From: Candidatus Woesearchaeota archaeon
GTDB taxonomy: Archaea > Nanobdellota > Nanobdellia > Woesearchaeales > GW2011-AR4
Reading direction: 5' to 3'
Length of the DNA stretch: 37,160 nucleotides
NCBI GenBank assembly: GCA_016784105.1
Contig: JADHVG010000007.1
Span: 1-37,160 of the forward strand
How positions within the stretch are numbered: position 1 is the first letter of the stretch; each line of letters begins with the position of its first letter. This document shows positions 8,908 through 17,247 of this stretch, piece after piece. Under the pieces are notes generated by a model. The model was not told the origin of the DNA. It did not search any database and was given only the letters and a program-made list of their open reading frames with translations. Made by a program: the position numbers and the translations under genes.

Positions 8908-9175
8908 GATGGTTCAATTTCCTGCAGAATTCTCTTCGAGATCTAGAAAATATATCAAGAAGCTCGATAGCGATACAAAGTTAAGGTTAAGAGATAGAAT
9001 CGATAAACTAGAAGAAGATCCTTTTCCTTCAGAAGTAGAAAGAGTTAAGGATTACAAAGAAGGTAAGGCTTTTCGTGTTCGGGTGGGAGAACAAAGAATT
9101 CTGTATTTAGTTCAATACAATCCAAATAAGATTATTGTGTCCAAAATAGATAAGCGTTCTCGTGTTTACAATTAG
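8900..9175 (+). CDS. RelE/ParE-family toxin
   Basis: 91 aa: FSSRSRKYIKKLDSDTKLRLRDRIDKLEEDPF...VKDYKEGKAFRVRVGEQRILYLV...IIVSKIDKRSRVY, RelE fold signature. Confidence 0.85.
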   Translation: MIKMVQFPAEFSSRSRKYIKKLDSDTKLRLRDRIDKLEEDPFPSEVERVKDYKEGKAFRVRVGEQRILYLVQYNPNKIIVSKIDKRSRVYN

Positions 9176-9208
9176 TATTTCTTGAAAAGTTAGTTGGCGT
9201 GGCTGAAC

Positions 9209-9232
9209 CATATAATGTACACACATTATATG
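9209..9232. repeat. Perfect palindrome CATATAATGT-acac-ACATTATATG
   Basis: 10-bp arms read directly; related to 8404/8535 and 10128-10147. Confidence 0.7.
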
Positions 9233-9349
9233 AAAGAAATGAGGCTAAGTCTGAGGTTGAATTGGGAATTCTTTTTTAGAATATTTAGGGGCATTTAGTA
9301 AACATATTTATATATAACCTAAACTAGAAACTATAGTAGGAAGATTATT

Positions 9350-9907
9350 ATGAAAATTAAAATATTATCATTCGTATTTCTCGTCATTAGTTTGCTTATT
9401 GTTAGCGCTTGTTCAAACCAAGTTGCTAATGAGCCTGCAAAAAAAATTCCAAAGCCGTGCACAGCAGATTGGAATCCTGTCTGCGGAGTTGATGGAGTTA
9501 CATACAGTAATAAGTGCAGTGCAGGAGATATCAAAATTTCTTATGAATGGGAATGCGAAAGCGATAATCAAAATTCATGTGGGGATTTAGGGGGAAATTG
9601 GATTGATGACTCGAATGAATGCGAAGACATTTCGCAGCAAAATTGCGAAGCTTTAGGTGGGGAATTTGATGAGTGTGCTTCAGCATGTAGAAATGACCCA
9701 AATGCAGAAATATGCACCGCACAGTGTGTCCCACTCTGTAAGTTCAAAGAAGCTGCACATGTTTGCACAGAAGAAGAAAAAATGAACCAGATCTGCACAA
9801 GAGAATACATCCCCGTGTGTGGCAGCGATGAGGTTACCTATCCAACAGGATGTACGGCTTGCGCTGCTGGCGTAGATTCTTGGACAGAAGGTGAATGTCC
9901 TAGCTAA
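9350..9907 (+). CDS. Lipoprotein with two Kazal-like domains flanking a Cys-rich module
   Basis: Lipobox VSACSNQ; CTADWNPVCGVDGVTYSNKC and CTREYIPVCGSDEVTYPTGC. Confidence 0.88.
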   Translation: MKIKILSFVFLVISLLIVSACSNQVANEPAKKIPKPCTADWNPVCGVDGVTYSNKCSAGDIKISYEWECESDNQNSCGDLGGNWIDDSNECEDISQQNCEALGGEFDECASACRNDPNAEICTAQCVPLCKFKEAAHVCTEEEKMNQICTREYIPVCGSDEVTYPTGCTACAAGVDSWTEGECPS

Positions 9908-10111
9908 TTTTCTAAAAAGGATACGTGTCCCTTATTAATAATTCTCAATTCAACCCTTGTTTCTCGAAGAATATAGATAGCGAGCAATGTGGCGAGCGTA
10001 ATTGTTGTCGCTTGCGACAGTTTGAATTTTTTTCTTTACAATGGAAATTGTTAGATGATTTCTTGGAGCTTTGTATGTGAAAAGAAACTCTCATCGAGAA
10101 ACTCGTAGAGG

Positions 10112-10147
10112 GTCAGAAAAAAAGGGCGTGTAATGTATATTATACGA
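10112..10147. repeat. GGTCAGAAAAAAAG (inverted copy of 8568-8581) followed by palindrome CGTGTAAT-gtat-ATTATACG
   Basis: Read directly; 14-bp perfect inverted match at 8568-8581. Confidence 0.6.
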
Positions 10148-10181
10148 AGTTTTTTATATTTTGGATGAATTATACTGCAAC

Positions 10182-10496
10182 ATGTTATATGACCCAAAGA
10201 AAATAGGGGTAGAAATCACAGATATAGTCCAAAATGCTATTACAACCGGTTCTGCTCCAGTGGAAATAGGACTGGTTAACTTAAGTAACAGTGGTAGTGT
10301 GATTAAAGATAAATCATCCAACCTTGGATGGGAGATTTATGCAAAACCTGGAGAAGGACCAGAACTTAGAGTGGTTGTTCATTTTTCTGAAGCTTTTAAC
10401 ACATATTCAAAACTTAGAAGTAGATTTAAGGAATGGGGTATTGAAACGCAAAAAGGAAGATACGATTTCATAATGGATATTCCAGAAAATGATTGA
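10182..10496 (+). CDS. Hypothetical protein in operon with recombinase
   Basis: ORF track starts at TTG 10161; ATG 10182 lies about 25 nt after TATA-like TTTATATT (10154-10161). Overlaps the recombinase gene by 8 bp. Confidence 0.65.
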   Translation: MLYDPKKIGVEITDIVQNAITTGSAPVEIGLVNLSNSGSVIKDKSSNLGWEIYAKPGEGPELRVVVHFSEAFNTYSKLRSRFKEWGIETQKGRYDFIMDIPEND

Positions 10497-11304
10497 AAAA
10501 CTGCAAACAGAACTCAAGATAAGAGGATTTAGTAAACAAACAATTAACTCTTATACTTTTCACAATACCAACTTCTTAGAATTTATTGATAAAAAACCGG
10601 AAGATGTGCTGAAAGATGATATCAAAGCATACATGGCCCATCTGATGTCAGAAAGAGGCCTTAAACCAAGTTCAGTAAGCCTAGCAATGAGTTCTTTGCG
10701 TTTTTTGTATGACGAAATGCTCGGGAAAGGTTTATTTGTAGGAATAAAGATGCCAAAACTAGAAAAAAAGCTTCCAATGGTCCTCACCAAAGCAGAAATC
10801 AAGCAACTTATTGAAATTATAGACAACCCTAAACATAAGTTACTGGTAAAAATGTTATATTCTTCTGGATTAAGAGTATCGGAATGTGTAAATCTTAAGG
10901 TAAAACATCTTGATCTGGAAGACAAATTCGGGTTTGTTAAAGCAGGTAAAGGAAACAAAGACCGGAACTTCATAATCTCAGGAGATCTAATACCCACTAT
11001 CAATTCCTACCTTAATGAAAGAAAAAATGAATCGAAATACTTGTTCAATGTTAAAGATAAAGCTCTAAGTACAAGACAAGCCCAAAGAATAGTAGGGGAT
11101 GCAGCCAAGAAGGCAGGAATCAAGAAAAGAGTGTTTTGTCATGCTTTGAGGAGCAGCTTCGCAACACACTTACTGGAATCAGGGACCGATATAAGGATAA
11201 TACAAGAACTGCTAGGGCATGCGAATCTGGCAACTACTCAAAGGTATACACAAGTAAGTAAAGAACAACTACGGAAAGTAAGAAGTCCGCTAGATGATTT
11301 ATAA
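10489..11304 (+). CDS. Tyrosine recombinase, XerA/XerD-like
   Basis: 271 aa with catalytic motifs SGLRVSE, HALRSSFATHLLESG, LGHANLATTQRYTQVS. Confidence 0.93.
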   Translation: MIEKLQTELKIRGFSKQTINSYTFHNTNFLEFIDKKPEDVLKDDIKAYMAHLMSERGLKPSSVSLAMSSLRFLYDEMLGKGLFVGIKMPKLEKKLPMVLTKAEIKQLIEIIDNPKHKLLVKMLYSSGLRVSECVNLKVKHLDLEDKFGFVKAGKGNKDRNFIISGDLIPTINSYLNERKNESKYLFNVKDKALSTRQAQRIVGDAAKKAGIKKRVFCHALRSSFATHLLESGTDIRIIQELLGHANLATTQRYTQVSKEQLRKVRSPLDDL

Positions 11305-11782
11305 AATGGGAGAAGTAGACTACTCTAAACAAGCTCATTGGAATAAAGCTAGTGATAAAAGCAGGGTGAATAGGTTGTATGAGACGGAAAGCGATACGCG
11401 AGATGATCCTTCTATAAATGTAACAAAATTGCTTTTTACTGCAAGATATTCTGCTAATAAGGGAGATTACAAATCTATGGAATCTGATTTAGAAAACTTA
11501 AAAGATAACTCCAACTTGAGTTTCATGAATTCCATAGCAAATAAGGTTAAAGAAATAAAAAAAGTGGGATACAGAACCGCATCAAAGAGTCTTGTTTCGA
11601 GAATAAAAAAGGAATTACGAAGCCAAAATATTTCAAACGCAGATAGCATGTTGGAAGAGCTAAAACTCTGTTGTGAAGCGCTTAAAGAACAAAAATATGA
11701 TACTGAAGCATGCTATCTTGAAGTGGAAATCGATACTTCCAGAGAGTATTTAGCCGGATGGAATTCTTTAAGCAATGGGTAA
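11294..11782 (+). CDS. Hypothetical protein, translationally coupled to recombinase
   Basis: 162-aa ORF overlapping the recombinase 3' end by 11 bp. Confidence 0.65.
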   Translation: MIYKMGEVDYSKQAHWNKASDKSRVNRLYETESDTRDDPSINVTKLLFTARYSANKGDYKSMESDLENLKDNSNLSFMNSIANKVKEIKKVGYRTASKSLVSRIKKELRSQNISNADSMLEELKLCCEALKEQKYDTEACYLEVEIDTSREYLAGWNSLSNG

Positions 11783-11868
11783 CTTATTTTCCATATTGTA
11801 AATTAATAACCCCTATTGATTAAAACTTTTAAGAAATAACTAAAAGAAATAATCAAAAAAGAAAATAG

Positions 11869-11893
11869 AAGTTTTAAGAAATACTTAAAACTT
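11869..11893. terminator. Bidirectional hairpin between convergent genes
   Basis: AAGTTTTAAG-aaata-CTTAAAACTT, 10-bp perfect arms, between 11782(+) and 11894(-). Confidence 0.5.
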
Positions 11894-12463
11894 TTAATTG
11901 AAATTAACGAGCTCTTTTTGCGCAGTATCTATCATCAATATGTTTTCCTTGGCTTGTAACCTCTTAAAATCAGGATTCAATTTCAGATAAGGTGCATTGT
12001 TCACATACCTCCTTATCAAAGGAATTCCTTTACCAACTAACCTGGAAATATACTCACTCACGATATAGCTCGGAAACCCGGTTTTCTTCTCAATGTCTAT
12101 ATGGGAAACAAGACCCTTTTCATCTTCTAAAGCATAAATAACAAGAAAAACATGCTGTTCAGATTTAGTTAAAGGCTCAATGTTAAAGCTTTGCTTCTCG
12201 ACGATAAAATTGCTATTGCTTTGTAGAAATAATTCAACACTTTCCAATCGTTCAGCAATCTTTTCGACCTTGTTGTGCAGTTCATCAACACAGCCATAAT
12301 TGGTCTGGATTTCGTCTGTGTTCTGGTTAATAGCTTCTAAGTGCTCATCCAGTTCGGTTTTAACTGTTTTTAGAGCTTCTTTGAGCTCAAAGTCACTCAT
12401 TTTTGGTTTTTTAGAGAAATAGCGCTTTCTCTCCTTAAAAAAATTGTCAAATATCTTAACCAC
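11894..12463 (-). CDS. Coiled-coil protein with C-terminal winged-HTH-like domain
   Basis: 189 aa; helical N-terminus, LVSHIDIEKKTGFPSYIVSEYISRLVGKGIPLIRRY. Confidence 0.7.
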   Translation of the reverse strand: MVKIFDNFFKERKRYFSKKPKMSDFELKEALKTVKTELDEHLEAINQNTDEIQTNYGCVDELHNKVEKIAERLESVELFLQSNSNFIVEKQSFNIEPLTKSEQHVFLVIYALEDEKGLVSHIDIEKKTGFPSYIVSEYISRLVGKGIPLIRRYVNNAPYLKLNPDFKRLQAKENILMIDTAQKELVNFN

Positions 12464-12525
12464 CCCATTTCTTTGAAATGATACGTGATTTAAATACTTT
12501 TATATTGTAGAAAATATCGATTCTA

Positions 12526-13170
12526 TTAATGCTGTTTCTGATGCTTATAGAGGTAATATTTTTGCTTTCCTCGTCGAGCAATACTTACTTCTGCTTGTTC
12601 TTCAAGCTCCTCCAGAATACGATAAAACGAGCTTTTAGAACACAAACCCTGATCAATAACTACCATTTCTTTGAGTTGTAAAGAGCTTATCTGACCATAT
12701 TTACGTATATAAGAAAATATTAAGTTTTTAACGTAATCCTTGGAATTTCGGGTTACTCTCTTCACAACTTTATCCCTGATTGTTGCTTTCCTTTGCTCTT
12801 CCAGCGTAGAAAGCCTTTTTTCTAACTCATATAGCTCCCGAGGTTTTTCTGCTGATTGAGTAGTCTGAGAAGGCTTTACGTGCATAGTGTCCATACGCTC
12901 ATTAAGCATCTTTATACGCTCCATCATGTTGTCAAAAGAATAATGGCTGTCAATAATTTTACGAATATCTTCAGGTCTTTTTGGAATGTAAGAAAGCTCT
13001 AATTGCAATTGTTTTATTGTATTTTCCTGCTGCATGTTTTTTTGGTACAAAAAATTAAGCCACTGAAAAATATTCTGAGTGTCTTTTTTAACATTTAGAA
13101 ATGACCTTTCAAGAAGCCTATGCAAATTGGATATTTTTTTGTCTGTTTTTGATCTTAATAAAGCGAACAT
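12526..13170 (-). CDS. Coiled-coil protein with C-terminal winged-HTH-like domain
   Basis: 214 aa; ...GQISSLQLKEMVVIDQGLCSKSSFYRILEELEEQAEVSIARRGKQKYYLY. Confidence 0.75.
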   Translation of the reverse strand: MFALLRSKTDKKISNLHRLLERSFLNVKKDTQNIFQWLNFLYQKNMQQENTIKQLQLELSYIPKRPEDIRKIIDSHYSFDNMMERIKMLNERMDTMHVKPSQTTQSAEKPRELYELEKRLSTLEEQRKATIRDKVVKRVTRNSKDYVKNLIFSYIRKYGQISSLQLKEMVVIDQGLCSKSSFYRILEELEEQAEVSIARRGKQKYYLYKHQKQH

Positions 13171-13215
13171 ATCTCAATTATTATTGCCTTTTTATTTAAA
13201 TTTTTTGATTTTTTT

Positions 13216-13348
13216 GGGAATATACTGGGACCAAATTAGGACTATTATGGAATTAATTGGGACTAAGTTATAGACGATAAATTAGATATTCTCAGGACTG
13301 ATCTGGGAATTTTATGGGAATTACTAGGGACAAAAATGGGAATAGAAA
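13216..13348. repeat. Degenerate 11-bp tandem repeat, about 12 units, core GGGA(A/C)T
   Basis: Unit starts 13216, 13227, 13238, 13249, 13259, 13272, 13284, 13294, 13305, 13316, 13327, 13338. Confidence 0.65.
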
Positions 13349-13506
13349 AGTATATTAAGGAAAAGGCAGATAGTAAGAAAAAAGATAAAGAAAATTTAAT
13401 GAAAAAATATAGATCAATAAAAAAAATTGATTCAGAAAAATAAATATCTTAAAAAATTAAACCATAAATTCAAAATATAAATAAAAAAATAGGAGAAATA
13501 TAATCG

Positions 13507-13999
13507 AAAAGTGAGCCAAAAAATTGTTAAAAAACAGACATTTTTAGATCAAAATAGCAGAATATAGGCTAAAAGTGAGAGTTAAAACCAGGTAAAAAAT
13601 AGGATAAATGGTCAAATAGGCCTGAAAAGGACGAAAAGTGAGAGTTCATATTGGAGAAATAGGCCAAAAATGGCTAAAATAGAGGCTAAATGATGAAAAG
13701 TGAGAGTTCAATAAGGTCGAAAAAGGCACTTGAGATGATACTATCTCGGCTTAAGGTGTTCCAAGACCCAAAAGTGAGACTTGAACAGTACCCTACTGAT
13801 CCGGAGATAGCAGCAGAGATACTGTGGAACATGCACATGCGCAAGGATATAGGAAAAGTGAGTGTTGATCTGGGGTGTGGGACTGGGATGTTGGGCATAG
13901 GTATGCTGTTATTAGCAAAAGTGAGAGTTTTCATGATTGATATGGATGAAGACGCACTAAAAGTAGCTAAAGAGAACCTTGCAACAGTGGAAAGTGAGT
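13507..13999 (+). repeat. Array of eight (A)AAAGTGAG motifs extending from non-coding DNA into the downstream gene
   Basis: GTGAG G positions 13511, 13575, 13638, 13700, 13774, 13858, 13921, 13994; extended form GAAAAGTGAGAGTTCA at 13633 and 13695. Confidence 0.8.
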
Positions 14000-14334
14000 A
14001 TACTCTGCTTGGTGAAGCTGTTTTTGAGTGCAAGGATGTTGCTGATTTCGATAAAAAAGTTGATGTTGTCGTCGAGAATCCACCTTTCGGGATTAAAAAA
14101 AAGAACGCAGACAAAGTTTTTTTGGAGAAAGCTTTTTCGCTTTCCGATGTTGTTTATAGCTTCCACATGTCCGAAACCAAAGAGTTTATTGAAAAATTCT
14201 CGTCGAGAAATGGCTTTAAGATAACAGATAGGTGGGATTTTAACTTCCCTCTAAAGGCAACATATTTCTTTCATCGGAAGAAAATTGAAAGAGTTCCGGT
14301 TAGCTGTTTTAGATTTAAGAGAATAAAAGAATAA
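13690..14334 (+). CDS. METTL5-like N6-adenine RNA methyltransferase family protein
   Basis: KVRLEQYPTDPEIAAEILW, VDLGCGTGMLGIG, VVENPPFG. Confidence 0.88.
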   Translation: MMKSESSIRSKKALEMILSRLKVFQDPKVRLEQYPTDPEIAAEILWNMHMRKDIGKVSVDLGCGTGMLGIGMLLLAKVRVFMIDMDEDALKVAKENLATVESEYTLLGEAVFECKDVADFDKKVDVVVENPPFGIKKKNADKVFLEKAFSLSDVVYSFHMSETKEFIEKFSSRNGFKITDRWDFNFPLKATYFFHRKKIERVPVSCFRFKRIKE

Positions 14335-14409
14335 TTCAGATTAAATTTATTTCCGTCGCTGATCTTACAATATTGTTACACAGACAATACATTTTTGATG
14401 GTTGGTATC

Positions 14410-14835
14410 CTATTTTATAAGTTCTTCAACACAATGATTCATTGTGCTTCCAGTTTCAACAACACTGTCATAGATTAAAACACTTCTTGAAATTGAAGGT
14501 TCTCCGATTAATCTTATTGAAGGATTATTGAAAAAATCGTCAAAAGAGGTTACACCTTCGTCGACATCTCCTTCTGAAACTGATTGAACGTATCTTTGTT
14601 GTGCTTGCTCTACTAATGAGGCATCTTTGTATCCTCCACGTTTTACTAAAGGCCAAAAAGATAATACCTGATACTCTGGCTTGATTAAATTATCATGACC
14701 TCTACTAAAAAACGATCTTTTTCCGCTTCTTTGAACTAAAACTATATCAGTCTCTGCTTGAGAAAGTAAGTGATCTTCTACTGTCATTTCTTCGTCTAGA
14801 ACAGCAATTAAGTTCATATCAACAGAGAAACTCAA
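14410..14835 (-). CDS. Phosphoribosyltransferase-like protein
   Basis: PRPP-loop-like VLIYDSVVETGSTM near C-terminus. Confidence 0.55.
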   Translation of the reverse strand: MSFSVDMNLIAVLDEEMTVEDHLLSQAETDIVLVQRSGKRSFFSRGHDNLIKPEYQVLSFWPLVKRGGYKDASLVEQAQQRYVQSVSEGDVDEGVTSFDDFFNNPSIRLIGEPSISRSVLIYDSVVETGSTMNHCVEELIK

Positions 14836-14909
14836 ATCTATTTTAAACTATTCTAATTACCCTAATCTCAATCAAAAGGTTTTTAAAACAAGATATATTC
14901 CAGAACAAT

Positions 14910-15185
14910 ATGGAAATTAGCGTTATAGAAGACAAAAAAAGTAAACTAGTTTTTGAAGTGGACGGTATGGGACATACGTTCATGAATGTTCTTAAGAATG
15001 AACTTTGGCAAGACAAAAGCGTTAAAATTTCTACTTACAGTGCTCGACATCCAATTATAAGCAAGCCTAAACTGATTCTGGAAACAGATGGCAAAGATCC
15101 TAGGGAAGCTCTTAAAGCGGCAGTTTCAAGATTGAAGAAAGAATCAGAAAAATTCAAGAAGGGAATTGCTAAAGAAATAAAATAA
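14910..15185 (+). CDS. rpoL: DNA-directed RNA polymerase subunit L (Rpb11-like)
   Basis: 91 aa; MGHTFMNVLKNELWQDKSVKISTYSARHPIISKPKLILETDGKDPREAL. Confidence 0.88.
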   Translation: MEISVIEDKKSKLVFEVDGMGHTFMNVLKNELWQDKSVKISTYSARHPIISKPKLILETDGKDPREALKAAVSRLKKESEKFKKGIAKEIK

Positions 15186-15315
15186 TACTTTTTCTTAATT
15201 TTAGCATATATTTTGTAAATTAGTGTACAGATTTGGTATTCCTTTGTAAGTCTTGTAATGCCAAAATCCTAAGGTTTTAAGCTTTACAGGAAACGAAAAA
15301 GATATAAACACTATA

Positions 15316-15819
15316 GTGCCTAAAACTACCATGAGTTTTGTCCGAATAAAGAAAATTAACGGTAATGAATACGCTTATTTAGTGGAAAATAAGTGGTACA
15401 AGAACCGCAGCAAAGGAAAGGACAAAGGTCCTAGGCAGAAGGTCTCAAAGTACCTAGGCCGAGTGCACAGCTTTAACAAAACATCAGAACAAAAATTCCA
15501 TGAATACAAAAAAATAGAAGACATGGAACAGTATATAGTGAGTAATACTCAAGATTCTATCATAAAAGATCTAATAAGATGGGAACTAGCTAGGAACAGT
15601 ATAGACACAACCGAATTTAGTGTGAACTTTTCAAGCAAAAAAGTCTTCAAAGGTAAGAAAGAAGTTTCCTTAAGAATGAATGAAGGGTTTTTGAACAGCT
15701 ACACCCTCAGAAGGCTCTTTAACCTAAAAAAAGAAGACAGCTATTATCTAGCAAAAAGCTTTATTGATGCCGGAATAGAAATACCGAAAGAAATCTTTAT
15801 TGGACTTTTTAGCGAATAA
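15316..15819 (+). CDS. Conserved hypothetical protein (N-terminus resembles IS1634-type transposase N-termini)
   Basis: GTG start; FVRIKKINGNEYAYLVENKW...RQKVSKYLGRV. Confidence 0.7.
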   Translation: MPKTTMSFVRIKKINGNEYAYLVENKWYKNRSKGKDKGPRQKVSKYLGRVHSFNKTSEQKFHEYKKIEDMEQYIVSNTQDSIIKDLIRWELARNSIDTTEFSVNFSSKKVFKGKKEVSLRMNEGFLNSYTLRRLFNLKKEDSYYLAKSFIDAGIEIPKEIFIGLFSE

Positions 15820-15820
15820 A

Positions 15821-16435
15821 TCAAAAGCTTTTCTCCCACTCTTTAACTTTTCCTTCATCAATATGAACTTTCTCTTTTTTTGGTTTCTTCTCAGCAAAAT
15901 TTTTCCTATACTTAAACCCTACAAAAATTCCATAAGCCATACCCGCAAGATGTGCTATGTTCGCAGTTCCGGAAGGTGCTAAAATTCCCAATAAATCGCC
16001 TATGCCCCAGATGAATAATGCTACTATCATCGGCATCGGCATCCCATAAACCCACACCATAAGCCTAGGTCTTAACATAGCTAAAGTTCCTATAATACCA
16101 AAAATTGCACCAGAGGCTCCTAAAACTCTTGAATAAAAAGGTATAGAAGCTAAAGAAGCTATTAATCCAGCTATGAAAAATAACTTGAGAAATTTCTTTG
16201 TTCCAATTATATACTCTAAGATAGTTCCGAACAGCGCAAGTCCGAACAAATTATAGAATAAATGCTGGATGTTGCTGTGTAAAAATATAGCAGTTATTAG
16301 TGTCCAAGGCCGGGTAAAGTACAAACTACTATCCAAAATAAAAATATCAGTTATATTATTCAAAATATTCTGCAAGATAAAAATTAAGAAAATAAAGAAT
16401 GAAAGCCATAGTGCTGACCAATAATTATGCCTCAT
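15821..16435 (-). CDS. Rhomboid-family intramembrane serine protease
   Basis: Multi-TM; FLHSNIQHLFYNL, GASGAIFG, AHLAGMAYG. Confidence 0.92.
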   Translation of the reverse strand: MRHNYWSALWLSFFIFLIFILQNILNNITDIFILDSSLYFTRPWTLITAIFLHSNIQHLFYNLFGLALFGTILEYIIGTKKFLKLFFIAGLIASLASIPFYSRVLGASGAIFGIIGTLAMLRPRLMVWVYGMPMPMIVALFIWGIGDLLGILAPSGTANIAHLAGMAYGIFVGFKYRKNFAEKKPKKEKVHIDEGKVKEWEKSF

Positions 16436-16497
16436 CTTTACAATAATGCCCTATTTTATTATAAATTTTTATAAACCATCACTAGATTCTAAGCAGA

Positions 16498-17196
16498 ATG
16501 AGAAACAAAGGACTACATGTCGCTATCATACTAGATGGAAACAGAAGATATGCAAAAAAATTAGGAAAAGAAGCATGGAAAGGACATGAATTCGGAGTCA
16601 AAAAAGTAGAAAAACTTCTGGAATGGTCCAAGGACCTTGGAGTTAGAGAATTAACCTTGTATTCGTTCTCCATGGACAACTTTGATAGACCAGAAATTGA
16701 AAAAAAAGCGCTATTCTCTTTGTTCAAAAAAAACATTAGCAGATTGGAAAAGGATGAAAATCTAAAGAAACACCAAATCAGGGTTAAGTTTATTGGAAAA
16801 CTGGAAAAATTTCCTGAAGACATACAAAAAGAAATGGAAAAAGTAATGGAAATGACAAAAGACAACACTCCCTTCAAACTAAACTTCGCAATGGCATATT
16901 CAAGTAAAGCAGAAATAGTAGATTCTGTGAAAAGAATAATCACTAAAATAAACAATAATGAAATAAAAATTGGAGATGTTAATGAATCTGCTGTTGAAGA
17001 AAACTTATATCTTTCTAGTTCTCCAGACATCTTCATTAGACCAGGAAAAGAAAAAAGGATGAGTGACTTCTTATTATGGCAAAGTGCTTACTCCGAACTA
17101 TTTTTTATAGACAAATTATGGCCTGAATTCGAAAAAGAAGACCTTGCAGCAATAATTGAAGAATTTAAATCAAGAGAAAGACGATTTGGAAGATAA
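16498..17196 (+). CDS. uppS: Polyprenyl diphosphate synthase (cis-prenyltransferase)
   Basis: HVAIILDGNRRYAKK, LTLYSFSMDNFDRP, DIFIRPGKEKRMSDFLLWQSAYSELFF. Confidence 0.93.
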   Translation: MRNKGLHVAIILDGNRRYAKKLGKEAWKGHEFGVKKVEKLLEWSKDLGVRELTLYSFSMDNFDRPEIEKKALFSLFKKNISRLEKDENLKKHQIRVKFIGKLEKFPEDIQKEMEKVMEMTKDNTPFKLNFAMAYSSKAEIVDSVKRIITKINNNEIKIGDVNESAVEENLYLSSSPDIFIRPGKEKRMSDFLLWQSAYSELFFIDKLWPEFEKEDLAAIIEEFKSRERRFGR

Positions 17197-17247
17197 TAAT
17201 CAAATCCAAAACTATATAAACAATCTTCTTCCCAAAAAATACTGAAA

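Noticed and set aside
8384-10160. True integron attC sites
   Set aside because: Inverted repeats and a tyrosine recombinase are present, but no recognisable GTTRRRY/RYYYAAC simple sites and the recombinase looks Xer-like, without an identified IntI-specific patch.
13216-13999. CRISPR array
   Set aside because: Repeats are too short and degenerate (11 bp, or 9-16 bp motifs with 46+ bp gaps partly inside a gene); no cas genes in the window.
14371-14389. TATTGT...ACAATA stem between convergent genes as another member of the palindrome family
   Set aside because: Short arms and different sequence; fits an ordinary intergenic terminator.
15316-15819. Transposase gene
   Set aside because: Only the N-terminus resembles IS1634-type proteins; no catalytic domain or terminal inverted repeats were seen.
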